Assembly (NCBI GenBank): GCA_002482435.1
Contig: DLFZ01000068.1
Coordinates: 1,754 to 13,860, forward strand
Length of the DNA stretch: 12,107 nt
Direction: 5' to 3'
Source: Christensenella sp. UBA7707
GTDB lineage: Bacteria > Bacillota > Clostridia > Christensenellales > CAG-138
The position numbers were made by a program, and so were the translations under genes. Positions 7,208-12,107 of this stretch are shown one piece after another (positions within the stretch are counted from its first letter, which is position 1; each line of letters opens with the position of its first letter). The notes beneath the pieces were generated by a model. That model was not told where the DNA came from. It did no database searches and worked only from the letters and a program-made list of their open reading frames with translations.

Positions 7208-7897
7208 ATGGAACTTTCAATGAATGAGCGCGCAAAAATCATCGCGCAAACAACAAACCGCAGCCTTTCTTTTAAAGGCGTTACCATGATCCGCGTGTCC
7301 ACGGAATACTTTGACGTGGAGCTTACGAACAACCGAATGGCAGAGCTTCGCATCAACTCGAGCATCCGCATGGAAGTAGGGAGCTTTCTCAACCATTCCT
7401 CCAACACGCTTTACAGGCAAGCCATCCGCGATTATAGGTATTCACAAATCAACGGCTTCCCGTTTCACCCGTACGAAGCGGTGCTGAACTATACCGTTAC
7501 TTACAACAAATCCTGTCATTTGAGCTATTATCACGACCGGTACGAGTATACGGGCGGCGCGCACGGCATCACCGTGCGCGGCTCGGAAACATGGGATTTG
7601 AATACCGGATGGCGCGTGCCGCTTTCGAGCTTTTTTAAGCAAGGCACGGATTATCAGCGGTATGTAACCGAACGCATCATCGAACAGGCGGAAAAGAACA
7701 TGGCCGAAAACCCCGGCATCTATTTTGAGGATTACAAAAAGTTAATCGTACAGAATTTTAACCCCAACAGCTTTTACATTACACCGCAGGGCGTTGTCGT
7801 TTATTATCAGCAGTACGACATTGCGCCGTATGCCTCGGGAATTGTAGAGTTTTTGCTGCCTTACGACGAAAATGTCAAAAAGCCGAATTGCGGCTAA
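7208..7897 (+). CDS. DUF3298 domain protein without a signal peptide
   Basis: A 229-residue protein. The hallmark YTGGAHG lies at 114-120, followed by WDLNTGWRVPLSSFF and, near the end, FYITPQGVVVYYQQYDIAPY and SGIVEFLLPY, which together define the DUF3298 domain (also found, with DUF4163, in the lysozyme-sensing anti-sigma factor RsiV). Unlike RsiV there is no transmembrane helix or signal peptide, so as predicted it stays in the cytoplasm or is exported by another route. ATG 7208 is chosen because GGGGAGGG at 7194-7201 precedes it. An in-frame ATG at 7091 would add 39 residues, which are neither a membrane anchor nor family-like and overlap the TetR promoter. No sigma factor gene is nearby. 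Function is unknown. Confidence 0.72.
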   Translation: MELSMNERAKIIAQTTNRSLSFKGVTMIRVSTEYFDVELTNNRMAELRINSSIRMEVGSFLNHSSNTLYRQAIRDYRYSQINGFPFHPYEAVLNYTVTYNKSCHLSYYHDRYEYTGGAHGITVRGSETWDLNTGWRVPLSSFFKQGTDYQRYVTERIIEQAEKNMAENPGIYFEDYKKLIVQNFNPNSFYITPQGVVVYYQQYDIAPYASGIVEFLLPYDENVKKPNCG

Positions 7898-7918
7898 AGG
7901 TGAATACTTGCTTTTGTG

Positions 7919-7960
7919 CCCGCTTGCCGCGTCGATTCGCCGTTTGCGGGTTGCTTTTTG
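7919..7960 (+). terminator. Weak candidate terminator after the DUF3298 gene
   Basis: CCCGC (7919-7923) can pair with GCGGG (7946-7950), followed by TTGCTTTTTG. The stem is short and the loop is large (22 nt), so this is tentative. Confidence 0.35.
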
Positions 7961-8057
7961 TGTTTTACGCGGCAAATCAAACGCCGTTCCTATAATGTTC
8001 ATATAATAAGGAAAGTAAAACACAAAAGAAAAATTATACATAATTGGAGGAAATTCT

Positions 8058-8081
8058 ATGCATTGTTTTTCAAAATTATGA
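8058..8081 (+). CDS. Possible seven-residue peptide (MHCFSKL) with strong RBS
   Basis: TTGGAGG at 8044-8050 sits 7 nt before an ATG that opens only seven codons before TGA at 8079-8081. The stop overlaps another ATG (8078) that opens 18 codons to TAA at 8132-8134 (MKKERFSSYFCTEIFRIC). Past the TGA the same frame as MHCFSKL stays open to 8259-8261, so a disrupted gene of about 67 codons is also possible. Two TATAAT boxes lie 50-70 nt upstream, but without a recognisable -35. It could be a leader peptide, a decayed gene or chance. Confidence 0.25.
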   Translation: MHCFSKL

Positions 8082-8178
8082 AAAAAGAAAGATTTTCCTC
8101 TTACTTTTGCACTGAAATCTTCAGGATTTGTTAAGATTCTGTCGGAACTGCGTCAAAAACGGCAACAAAATTTCAGCC

Positions 8179-8207
8179 TTGATACAAAAACGGCCAATAT
8201 GAATAAA
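8179..8207 (+). promoter_or_regulatory. Weak candidate promoter for the CAP leader RNA
   Basis: TTGATA at 8179-8184 (5 of 6 to -35 consensus) and AATAAA at 8202-8207 (4 of 6 to -10) with a 17-bp spacer. It would start a leader of about 330 nt containing the competing stems. Confidence 0.3.
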
Positions 8208-8330
8208 TTTACAATGCAATCGGAAAAGCTTTGTGTTATGCTTGTAAGGAAAAATGCGTGAAAGTGCTGGATTTTAAGTTGGTGCTAAGCGTCGCTTTTC
8301 AGGAGCCAGAAGGAAGGATATGGGAGAACA

Positions 8331-8402
8331 CGCTTTTTGGTGCGGGTAAAAACTCTGCGCCGTGACGTTAAAAAGGTACAAAAAGCGAGATGAAGCTTTT
8401 TT
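8331..8402 (+). promoter_or_regulatory. Candidate attenuator: mutually exclusive RNA stems
   Basis: CGCTTTTT (8331-8338) is an exact 8-bp complement of AAAAAGCG (8380-8387). Directly inside this stem lies a hairpin 8339-8361: GGTGCGGGT pairs with ACTC-GCGCC through one G-U in each half and one bulged T, closed by an AAAA loop. The same AAAAAGC (8380-8386) can instead pair with GCTTTTT (8395-8401), giving a hairpin that runs into a T stretch. The two pairings cannot form together, the arrangement seen in transcription attenuators and riboswitch expression platforms. The terminator-like stem is weak (only two G-C pairs), so it may not stop polymerase well. Confidence 0.4.
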
Positions 8403-8541
8403 ACACAAGAGAATTTCCTGAATCTGCCTTTGCGGCATTTTATAACACCTGATTTTTGCCTATTACAGCCATGAGTGGAAGCATTTACAGCTTTTTTTTC
8501 GCAGCCTGACCCCTTACAATGTGCAACAGGAGGTGAAAACC

Positions 8542-9669
8542 ATGAAGAAAAAAATCATCGCGGTTTTAGCCGCAGTACTTCTCCTGGGAGTTTCCTCGGT
8601 TGCCTACGCCGCACCCGCCGCAACAAATTGTTTGGAATACGCAAATGCGCAAAGCAACGTTTTGGGTATCTCAAACAGCCTGTATGATGCGCTTGGAAAT
8701 TGCGGAAGCAATGTTGCGGGCATCAAGCTTGTTTCCACTTTGCCCGACTGTGGCGATTCCGTCGCAGTAAACGGCGTGACTTGCTCGTCAGACCAGCTTA
8801 GCACGATCTTGAACCGTGCGGCGCTGTGCGAAAACGCTCTGAACAAAGCCTGCACGCAGGCTGCTGCCGCTGATAAAAAAGGCAGTGCGGCCAATGGAGG
8901 CAACACGAACGCCGTTGAAAGTGTGACCTCTACCGATCTTAATGCAGCGCTCGAAGCGGTGAAAACACAGCTTTCCGGCAACGCAAACGCGGGTACTGTT
9001 TCCAACGTCGTAATTTCCGGTGCGAACTGCAACAACTCCAAATTCAGCTCCATGCTGAATGACCTTTTGAAGCAGCTCATCACCAACGGCAACTGTGTAA
9101 AAGCACCCGTAACATCAACGCCTGCCGTGACGGCGAAGCCCACCGCAACCCCTGCGGTAACCGCAACGGCGAAGCCCACCGCGACTCCCGTGGTAACGGC
9201 AACACCCGTTGCAACGGCAAAGCCCGTTGAAACGCCCGCCGCGACCGAAGCGCCCACGGCCACGAAAAAGCCCGAGCCTTCTTCCGATGCGGACAACCTT
9301 TCCTATGAGAAACAGGTCGTCGAGCTTGTGAACGAGCAGCGCGCGGCCTACGGCTTGAACCCCCTCACGCTGAGCTCTAAGCTTTCGGACGTGGCAAGGC
9401 TGAAGTCGCAGGACATGCACGACAACAACTACTTCTCGCACACCAGCCCCACCTACGGTTCTCCGTTTGACATGATGAAAACCTTCGGCATTTCGTACCG
9501 CACTGCGGGCGAAAACATTGCAAAAGGTTATGCCACGCCGGAAGCCGTTGTGAACGCCTGGATGAATTCCGAAGGCCATAGGGCGAACATCCTCAACGCG
9601 AACTACACCACCATCGGCGTAGGGTACGTTGCGAGCGGCAACTACTGGACGCAGGAGTTCGTCGGCTAA
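8542..9669 (+). CDS. Secreted Cys-rich protein with C-terminal CAP (SCP/YkwD-like) domain
   Basis: A 375-residue secreted protein. Residues 1-23 are a signal peptide (MKKKIIAVLAAVLLLGVSS, with likely cleavage after AYA). Residues 24-186 hold eight cysteines (30, 54, 70, 81, 96, 104, 163, 185) and an internal duplication: AVNGVTCSSDQLSTILN and VISGANCNNSKFSSMLN match in position. Residues 187-252 are a Thr/Pro/Ala linker. Residues 253-375 are a CAP domain with the expected His300 (YFSH), Glu324 (GENIA) and SEGHRANIL (His346). CAP domains of this bacterial YkwD type occur in spore-coat and cell-surface proteins; their activity is not settled. The first region matches no family I know. The start at 8542 has AGGAGG (8528-8533) before it; the in-frame GTG at 8521 overlaps that site. 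A long leader precedes it and a strong terminator follows. Confidence 0.9.
   Translation: MKKKIIAVLAAVLLLGVSSVAYAAPAATNCLEYANAQSNVLGISNSLYDALGNCGSNVAGIKLVSTLPDCGDSVAVNGVTCSSDQLSTILNRAALCENALNKACTQAAAADKKGSAANGGNTNAVESVTSTDLNAALEAVKTQLSGNANAGTVSNVVISGANCNNSKFSSMLNDLLKQLITNGNCVKAPVTSTPAVTAKPTATPAVTATAKPTATPVVTATPVATAKPVETPAATEAPTATKKPEPSSDADNLSYEKQVVELVNEQRAAYGLNPLTLSSKLSDVARLKSQDMHDNNYFSHTSPTYGSPFDMMKTFGISYRTAGENIAKGYATPEAVVNAWMNSEGHRANILNANYTTIGVGYVASGNYWTQEFVG
9131..9202 (+). repeat. 36-bp tandem repeat coding the Thr/Pro linker
   Basis: Two adjacent 36-bp units, 9131-9166 and 9167-9202, identical at 31 of 36 positions by direct comparison, both starting CGGCGAAGCCCACCGC. They encode a 12-residue Thr/Ala/Pro/Lys unit. 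More degenerate copies follow to about 9260. The linker may vary in length between strains. Confidence 0.8.
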
Positions 9670-9682
9670 ACACCGTGAACAT

Positions 9683-9713
9683 AAAAAACCGCACCGTTTG
9701 GTGCGGTTTTTTT
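9683..9713 (+). terminator. Intrinsic terminator after the CAP gene, bidirectional
   Basis: Stem AACCGCACC / GGTGCGGTT with loop GTTT (9696-9699), flanked by A6 to the left and T7 to the right, 14 nt after the stop. The symmetric A and T runs would let it also stop minus-strand transcripts from the Nudix operon. Confidence 0.95.
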
Positions 9714-9718
9714 GCTTT

Positions 9719-9748
9719 TCAAAAAAGTGCCTTGCGTCACTTTTTTGA
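9719..9748. terminator. Second perfect hairpin, likely terminator for the minus-strand operon
   Basis: An 11-bp perfect inverted repeat, TCAAAAAAGTG (9719-9729) and CACTTTTTTGA (9738-9748), with an 8-nt loop. The T-rich 3' arm makes it terminator-like on either strand. It sits between the CAP terminator and the repeat block. Confidence 0.55.
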
Positions 9749-9951
9749 GGTTTGCACGCGTTGCCTGCATGCTCCGCATGCGGCTGTCAACGCCTGAGAA
9801 GTGCGAAAACCTACGGCTTTCATCCGTTTCGGCGTACATTCCACCGAAGCCGGAATGGAAATCAAGGAGTGACTGCCTTTGACAATTCCCCGTTTGACAA
9901 TGTGGTGCCGCACCGAAAGGTGTGACATTTTGTTTTGCAACAATAACCCGC
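9749..9951. repeat. Multi-hairpin repeat block, possible dispersed element or structured RNA
   Basis: About 200 bp with nested inverted repeats and no gene. A large imperfect stem spans 9749-9811: GGTTT, GCAC, GCGTTG, CC and GCATGC in order pair with GCATGC (9776), GG, CAACGC (9788), GTGC (9801) and AAACC (9807), closed by a 3-nt loop at 9773-9775. Next, CGGCTT (9814) pairs with AAGCCG (9847), or CATTCC (9837) with GGAATG. Two copies of TTTGACAAT follow (9878-9886 and 9893-9901), then a CACC-GAAA-GGTG hairpin (9911-9922). Such density suggests a small non-coding element; whether it is repeated in the genome cannot be told here. Confidence 0.5.
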
Positions 9952-10440
9952 TTACCTTTGCGCCACATCTATGTCGGTTTTGGCATGCAGGCGCTCGCTC
10001 ACATATTGGCGCAGGGCGCGCGCATTGGGAGGTGAAAGGTTTTGGGGTAGCGATTCGGGTGGGAAAAAGCGAAGCTCCTTTACCTCGCCCGCCTGCGGCG
10101 AAAGCGTGCCGCGATAGCTTTTGCATACATAAACGATGTCGATATTGGATACCTCGTCGCCGTTTGGGTAGATGTAGTGCATATCTGCTCCCGAAAACAC
10201 ACCGTAGAGCGTAAGGGAAAGTGCGTTAAGCCCCGTTTCCTCAAAAAGCTCGCGTCGGGCAGCCTCCATGACCTCCTCGTCCGGCTCTACCGAGCCGCCG
10301 GAATACGCCCAGCAGCCATTGTCCGCGCGAAGCTGGAGCAAAAGCTCGCCTTTCTCGTTTTCTACGATTACACTGGCGCCGCACTGCAAAAGCGGCCTGT
10401 GCCCCACGAGCTTTCTCAAATCCATGATATAATTGCCCAT
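9952..10440 (-). CDS. Nudix hydrolase
   Basis: A 162-residue Nudix protein. The Nudix box is complete at residues 49-71: Gly49, Glu55, then Arg63-Glu64, Glu67-Glu68 and Gly70, which bind the divalent metals and drive hydrolysis of a nucleoside diphosphate linked to another group. The N-terminal part LLQCGASVIVENEKGELLLQ and the later GVFSGADMHYIYPNGDEVSN are typical of the MutT-like/ADP-sugar group common in Firmicutes; the exact substrate is not readable. The usual Pro-Gly-Gly before the box is Ser-Gly-Gly. The start is set at 10440 with a GGGGGAG site about 9 nt upstream; a longer frame to 10515 would overlap the GNAT gene and lacks support. It is the last gene of a three-gene operon, 22 nt after the GNAT gene. 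Confidence 0.88.
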   Translation of the reverse strand: MGNYIMDLRKLVGHRPLLQCGASVIVENEKGELLLQLRADNGCWAYSGGSVEPDEEVMEAARRELFEETGLNALSLTLYGVFSGADMHYIYPNGDEVSNIDIVYVCKSYRGTLSPQAGEVKELRFFPPESLPQNLSPPNARALRQYVSERLHAKTDIDVAQR

Positions 10441-10462
10441 GTATTTCGGCTCCCCCTCGTGC

Positions 10463-11002
10463 TTAAACAAGCCGTTTGCCCAAGTAGATGTCGGGCTTTC
10501 CTTTGCCGTTTGCATCCGGCATTACGCCGATGATCTTGTAGCCGAGTTTTAAATAAAACGCGCTTTGGTGCGTTCCGGGCTGGAAGTCTTTTAAGCGCGC
10601 GGGCAGGTCGTCAAACAAATCCACATTGGCAAGCGAAGTTTCGCCGCCTTCCTTTTCGTCATCCGCACCCATCCAAAGAGTAAAGGCACCCCTTTGGCGC
10701 GCCGCGTCCTCAAGCGCATGCACGAGCGCCGTTCCTATGCCTTTGCCGCGCGTATCCGAGCGCACTGCAAGCGGGTGAAGCTCGGCAAGATTTCCACCGT
10801 AAGAAGGTAAAATACCGCCAAAGCCAAGCACTGTTTCGTTTTCTACCGCCGCGAGCAGCGTGTTTTCGGGAATAAGGCGCTCCTTGATTTCCGCGCGCGC
10901 CTCTTCAAGCGTCGGCCAGCCGTCGGGCAGGCTTAAAAAGAGAATTTCTGCGGCCTGCTCAAGCTGGTGTTTGCTGAGTGTTTTCATGTTGACGATTTGC
11001 AT
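10463..11002 (-). CDS. GNAT acetyltransferase resembling AAC(6')-Ii type aminoglycoside acetyltransferases
   Basis: A 179-residue GNAT enzyme that would move the acetyl group of acetyl-CoA to an amine. The CoA-binding motif A is ELHPLAVRSDTRGKGIGTAL (residues 74-93, Arg-Gly-Lys-Gly-Ile-Gly). The rest follows the layout I recall for the chromosomal enterococcal AAC(6')-Ii: GFGGILPSYGG, then GADD, TSLANVDLF, HQSAFYLKLGYKIIGVMPDA, and NGKGKPDIYLGK. Similarity of layout does not prove an aminoglycoside substrate; many relatives acetylate other amines. The start at 11002 has GGAGG 5 nt upstream. It lies 22 nt from both neighbours in the minus-strand operon. Confidence 0.82.
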   Translation of the reverse strand: MQIVNMKTLSKHQLEQAAEILFLSLPDGWPTLEEARAEIKERLIPENTLLAAVENETVLGFGGILPSYGGNLAELHPLAVRSDTRGKGIGTALVHALEDAARQRGAFTLWMGADDEKEGGETSLANVDLFDDLPARLKDFQPGTHQSAFYLKLGYKIIGVMPDANGKGKPDIYLGKRLV

Positions 11003-11024
11003 AGAACCTCCGTAAAATTAGGGG

Positions 11025-11846
11025 CTATTCTTGACAGCCTGCACAGTAGTAAACATTGCCGCCCAAATACGCCTCACGTACAATCGTACCTCCGCAGCGC
11101 GGGCATTGGTACTGCCAGGTTTTGTTGGAGAGCGTTGTTTTGTAGCCGCCGGGAACGCCAAATACGTCGCGCTCCGTATCACGCCCGCCCTGCTCGGTCA
11201 TTTTTAAGAGCGTGGTTTTTATGCTTGTAAAAAGCTCATCCTTCTGTGCGGAGGAAAGCGTGGTGACCTTTGTTTTGGGGCGAAGCCGCGCGTAAAACAG
11301 AATATCCTGCAAAACGCCGTTGCCAAGCCCCGGGATGCGCTGCTCGGTTGCAAGAAACGCCTTAACGCTTAACGTCTGCTTGTTGGAGGAAAGAAGGGCT
11401 TCAAAGTACGCGCGGTCAAACGTGTTTGTGAGCGGAGAGGGTTTTTCTTTGGTAACAAGGTAGTAAAAGTTTTTGTATTCGCTTTTCACAAAGGCATACA
11501 TGCCGCCATACATCTGAATGGTGCAGGCAATGGACGCCCCGTCGTCAAACGTCAACAGAAGCTGGTGCTTTGCGGGCAGCTTTTCGCCCGCACGAAAGTA
11601 TTTTGGCGTTACGCCGTCGCCCAAGGTGAGCGCAAGCTCGCCAAGGTCAAATTCGATGAGCCCGCCTGAGGCGGAAACGCTGTTTACGAGCCTGCCGTCA
11701 AGCATCATGGGATACAGCGCGGGATCGCCCGCGAAGAAGGCAAAGCCGTGCGGTGTGGAATTTGCGGTGCAGGAAACGATGGTTTTTCCGGCGAGTACGC
11801 CGTTGAGCTGTGCGGAAAAAACGTGGCTTTCCGGTAGTTCGAGCAT
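11025..11846 (-). CDS. Fpg/Nei-family (MutM-like) DNA glycosylase homologue with altered N-terminus
   Basis: A 273-residue protein of the formamidopyrimidine-glycosylase/endonuclease VIII family, which removes oxidised bases and cuts the strand. The H2TH region is clear at 166-190 (ATEQRIPGLGNGVLQDILFY), including the conserved Gly-Leu-Gly-Asn, and a C-terminal zinc finger has Cys248, Cys251, Cys268 and Cys271. A Lys in AKHQLLL (residue 93) may match the beta-hairpin Lys of MutM. The N-terminus is MLELPES: after Met removal the residue is Leu, whereas MutM and Nei use Pro as nucleophile; the following Glu is kept. The zinc-finger Arg of MutM (Gly-Gly-Arg) is Asn here. As I recall, clostridial relatives start with IEIPES, so this is probably a subfamily trait rather than damage. 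ATG 11846 is fixed by GGAGG; it heads an operon with GNAT and Nudix genes. Confidence 0.85.
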   Translation of the reverse strand: MLELPESHVFSAQLNGVLAGKTIVSCTANSTPHGFAFFAGDPALYPMMLDGRLVNSVSASGGLIEFDLGELALTLGDGVTPKYFRAGEKLPAKHQLLLTFDDGASIACTIQMYGGMYAFVKSEYKNFYYLVTKEKPSPLTNTFDRAYFEALLSSNKQTLSVKAFLATEQRIPGLGNGVLQDILFYARLRPKTKVTTLSSAQKDELFTSIKTTLLKMTEQGGRDTERDVFGVPGGYKTTLSNKTWQYQCPRCGGTIVREAYLGGNVYYCAGCQE

Positions 11847-11851
11847 AAATG

Positions 11852-11856
11852 CCTCC
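11852..11856 (-). promoter_or_regulatory. Ribosome binding site that fixes the glycosylase start
   Basis: CCTCC on the plus strand (GGAGG on the coding strand) lies 5 nt before ATG 11846. An in-frame TTG at 11858 would include this site in the coding region and add four residues (Met-Glu-Ala-Phe), which is unlikely. This matters because it puts Leu-Glu-Leu-Pro-Glu at the catalytic N-terminus. Confidence 0.75.
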
Positions 11857-12054
11857 AATGCATAAAATTTTGCGGTCTAACGGGTTTGTTCGGAAAAGTG
11901 AAATTCATTTGGGATGCGCAGGTGCCTCAAAAGCGTGAATGTGCACGTATACCCGGATGCAAAAACAAAACAGCCGGATTCGTTTTGTTCCGCCCCGTGA
12001 GAAGCCCTGCCTTAAGCGCCTTGAAAAATGAAAGGAAGCTTCTTTTGTTATATC
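11857..12054. other. Gap upstream of the glycosylase operon
   Basis: About 200 bp without a gene that I can support. It should hold the operon promoter, but I find no convincing -35/-10 pair. An 8-bp inverted repeat AACAAAAC (11964-11971) / GTTTTGTT (11982-11989) is present with a 10-nt spacer. Confidence 0.4.
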
Positions 12055-12083
12055 AAAAAAGCTGGTTTAACACCAGCTTTCTT
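12055..12083 (-). terminator. Terminator for a minus-strand gene beyond the right edge
   Basis: A 9-bp stem AAAGCTGGT (12058-12066) / ACCAGCTTT (12072-12080) with a 5-nt loop. The A6 run at 12055-12060 gives a T6 tract on the minus strand, so the hairpin best ends a gene entering from the right. On the plus strand the tail CTTCTTG is weaker. Confidence 0.75.
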
Positions 12084-12107
12084 CTTGTATAACGAAAACC
12101 ACTCGCT

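Larger units (their letters stand above)
7898..8541. other. Long AT-rich interval without a conventional gene
   Basis: About 640 bp between the DUF3298 and CAP genes, richer in A+T than its flanks. It holds a weak terminator (7919-7960), two TATAAT boxes (7991-7996 and 8002-8007), short ORFs with good ribosome binding sites at 8058 and 8320, a candidate promoter near 8179, a pair of competing RNA stems (8331-8401) and a possible promoter near 8441. I see no normal-length coding sequence and no match to a riboswitch class I know. Confidence 0.7.

Noticed and set aside
8471..8509. Twelve-codon ORF MSGSIYSFFFAA before the CAP gene
   Set aside because: There is no ribosome binding site in front of its ATG.
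8200..8540. Known riboswitch (c-di-GMP, c-di-AMP, cobalamin)
   Set aside because: I looked for the conserved cores of these classes and did not find them; only the competing stems stand out.
8604..9296. A 230-codon minus-strand frame opposite the CAP gene
   Set aside because: It arises from the repeat-coded Ala/Thr/Pro tract read backwards (Val/Ala/Gly repeats) and has no start signal.
9879..9899. Promoter from the perfect TTGACA copies
   Set aside because: No -10 element is found 15-19 bp downstream of either copy on the plus strand.
9666..9968. A 100-codon minus-strand frame across the hairpin block
   Set aside because: It runs through a strong terminator and nested inverted repeats, overlaps the end of the Nudix gene and has no ribosome binding site; more likely non-coding.
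11847..11858. TTG start at 11858 for the glycosylase homologue
   Set aside because: Its codons contain the GGAGG that serves ATG 11846, and the extra four residues do not belong to the family N-terminus.

Overview
The window looks like a chromosomal stretch of a low-to-mid GC Firmicute, most likely a gut-type Clostridia. The pointers are strong AGGAGG-type ribosome binding sites before almost every gene, compact intrinsic terminators, and a gene set typical of that group: a VanW protein, PRC-barrel protein, AGCS symporter, DegV, DUF3298 protein, YkwD-like CAP protein and an 'IPES-type' Fpg/Nei homologue. There is no rRNA, tRNA, integrase, transposase or CRISPR array. The organism call is inference from gene content, not from a marker gene.

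Layout, left to right. (1) 1-1860 (+): the 3' end of a gene with an acidic Glu/Pro repeat tract built from 78-bp tandem units, overlapping by ATGA with a membrane-anchored VanW-domain protein. (2) 1940-2578 (+): a two-barrel PRC protein with its own promoter, closed by a strong hairpin terminator at 2664. (3) 2739-3584 (-) and 3753-5297 (+): a divergent pair, an AraC-type regulator and an AGCS sodium:amino-acid symporter, sharing a 168-bp intergenic region with promoters and inverted repeats; the regulator probably controls the symporter. (4) 5517-6344 (+): a DegV lipid-binding protein with a near-consensus promoter. (5) 6403-6987 (-): a TetR regulator with a good promoter and a 17-bp palindrome in its leader, divergent from (6) 7208-7897 (+): a DUF3298 protein lacking a signal peptide.

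(7) 7898-8541 is a long AT-rich interval without a normal gene. It holds very short ORFs with good ribosome binding sites and, just before the next gene, two mutually exclusive RNA stems that look like an attenuator or riboswitch expression platform. (8) 8542-9669 (+): a secreted protein with a signal peptide, a duplicated eight-cysteine N-terminal region, a Thr/Pro linker and a C-terminal CAP domain, followed by a strong terminator. (9) 9714-9951 is a dense block of inverted and direct repeats, possibly a dispersed element or structured RNA. (10) 11846-9952 (-): a tight three-gene operon with 22-nt gaps, encoding an Fpg/Nei-fold protein without the canonical N-terminal proline, an AAC(6')-like GNAT acetyltransferase and a Nudix hydrolase. 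The right edge carries a terminator that fits a minus-strand gene beyond the window.

The most unusual items are the attenuator-like leader before the CAP gene, the duplicated cysteine module in that protein, the Fpg/Nei homologue with altered catalytic positions, and the repeat block at 9714-9951. None of these is proven to be a new system from sequence alone.
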